From: an uncultured Porphyromonas sp.
GTDB taxonomy: Bacteria > Bacteroidota > Bacteroidia > Bacteroidales > Porphyromonadaceae
Length of the DNA stretch: 5,760 nucleotides
Reading direction: 5' to 3'
NCBI GenBank assembly: GCA_900548415.1
Contig: URKO01000092.1
Span: 1 to 5,760 of the forward strand
Position 1 is the first letter of the stretch, and each line of letters begins with the position of its first letter. The notes under the pieces were generated by a model. The model searched no databases. It saw nothing but the letters and a program-made list of their open reading frames with translations, and was not told the DNA's origin. Of the stretch, positions 5,195-5,760 are shown one piece after another. The translations under genes were made by a program, and so were the position numbers.

Positions 5195-5760
5195 CTATCC
5201 AAGATATGCCTTTAGGTATTCGCAGCGGTCAGACTGCTTGAGACGGCGGATCGCCTTCTCCTTGATCTGACGCACACGCTCACGAGAGAGCTTGGTGCGC
5301 TCACCGATCTCCTCGAGAGTCATCTCAGGACAACCGATACCGAAGAAGCAGCGTAGCACCTCCGCCTCACGATCTCCCAGCTGATCCAGGATACGATCTA
5401 TCTCCGCAGAGAGAGACTCGTTGATCAGACTGCTATCGGTCGAGGGCGTGTCTTCATTGACCAGGACGTCTAGCATGTTATTGTCCTCGCCCTCCACAAA
5501 AGGAGCGTCAAGCGACTGATGCTTGCCCTGCACCTTGAGTGCCTCACGGATCTTGTCCTCGGGGAGCTCCAGCTCAGCAGCTATCTCCTGCGGACTAGGA
5601 CGACGACCATTGAGCTGCTCGAACTTGACGATCGCCTTATTCATCTTCTGCTGCAGTCCCACCTGATTGAGCGGCAGGCGCACGATGCGTGACTGCTCGG
5701 CAAGTGCCTGCAGGATAGACTGACGGATCCACCATACAGCGTAGGAGATGAACTTAAATC
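5195..5760 (-). CDS. rpoD: Primary RNA polymerase sigma factor RpoD (sigma-70), C-terminal part
   Basis: The gene enters from the right edge and ends at 5195, so 187 C-terminal residues are seen. The first visible residues, FKFISYAVWWIRQSI, are region 2.3/2.4, which melts and reads the -10-type element. Region 3 follows (about 35-80), an acidic stretch with EGEDNN and NEDTPSTD, and then region 4 with LGDREAEVL (127-135) and the helix-turn-helix TLEEIGERTKLSRERVRQI (147-165) for the -33 element. Frame 5195-5683 alone could start at a GTG, but the conserved sequence continues past it to the window edge, so that is not the start. Aligned by eye to E. coli RpoD, Q437 is kept, but T440 is Leu and R441 is Gln, in line with the different -7 consensus (TAnnTTTG) of this phylum. 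It directs housekeeping transcription. Two hairpins follow the stop codon. Confidence 0.95.
   Translation of the reverse strand, partial: FKFISYAVWWIRQSILQALAEQSRIVRLPLNQVGLQQKMNKAIVKFEQLNGRRPSPQEIAAELELPEDKIREALKVQGKHQSLDAPFVEGEDNNMLDVLVNEDTPSTDSSLINESLSAEIDRILDQLGDREAEVLRCFFGIGCPEMTLEEIGERTKLSRERVRQIKEKAIRRLKQSDRCEYLKAYLG

Overview
The window looks like chromosomal DNA of a Bacteroidota bacterium. It most resembles a moderately GC-rich Porphyromonas (P. asaccharolytica/uenonis type), although the species is an inference. The support is a Bacteroidota-type primary sigma factor, promoters of the TAnnTTTG (-7) type instead of TATAAT, a surface-protein C-terminus of the fimbrillin/FISUMP kind, and an NYPYN motif in the RsmA methyltransferase.

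Layout, left to right. (1) Positions 2-418 hold the 3' end of a plus-strand surface protein gene. (2) Positions 419-801 contain no convincing gene but are full of symmetry: three GC-rich hairpins (430-564), four CACGTG palindromes spaced 22-24 bp apart (625-704), and a roughly 100-nt segment that can close on itself and hold a three-way junction (716-815). (3) Positions 802-1320, minus strand, encode a small GYF_2 + CD225/dispanin-like membrane protein with its own recognisable promoter. (4) The divergent intergenic region 1321-1602 carries that promoter, a hairpin followed by six T, an eight-copy degenerate heptanucleotide repeat and a -7 box for the next gene. (5) Positions 1603-4121, plus strand, hold rsmA (16S rRNA dimethyladenosine transferase) and, 11 bp later, an exported alkaline phosphatase, probably as one transcription unit. 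(6) Positions 4122-5042, minus strand, encode a ten-helix EamA/DMT-family transporter whose stop codon abuts that of the phosphatase with no base between them. (7) Positions 5043-5194 hold two hairpins. (8) Positions 5195-5760, minus strand, hold the 3' part of rpoD, the primary sigma factor.

The genes are mostly housekeeping or general-purpose: ribosome maturation, periplasmic phosphate release, metabolite transport and core transcription. No defence system, prophage, insertion sequence, CRISPR array or tRNA is visible. The sigma factor at the right end is the protein expected to read the TAnnTTTG promoters seen at 1416-1446 and 1572-1579. The least explained and most unusual DNA is the symmetric non-coding block at 419-815. 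Its function cannot be settled from one window; a genome-wide search for copies and an RNA-seq track would decide between dispersed repeat, protein-binding array and structured RNA.
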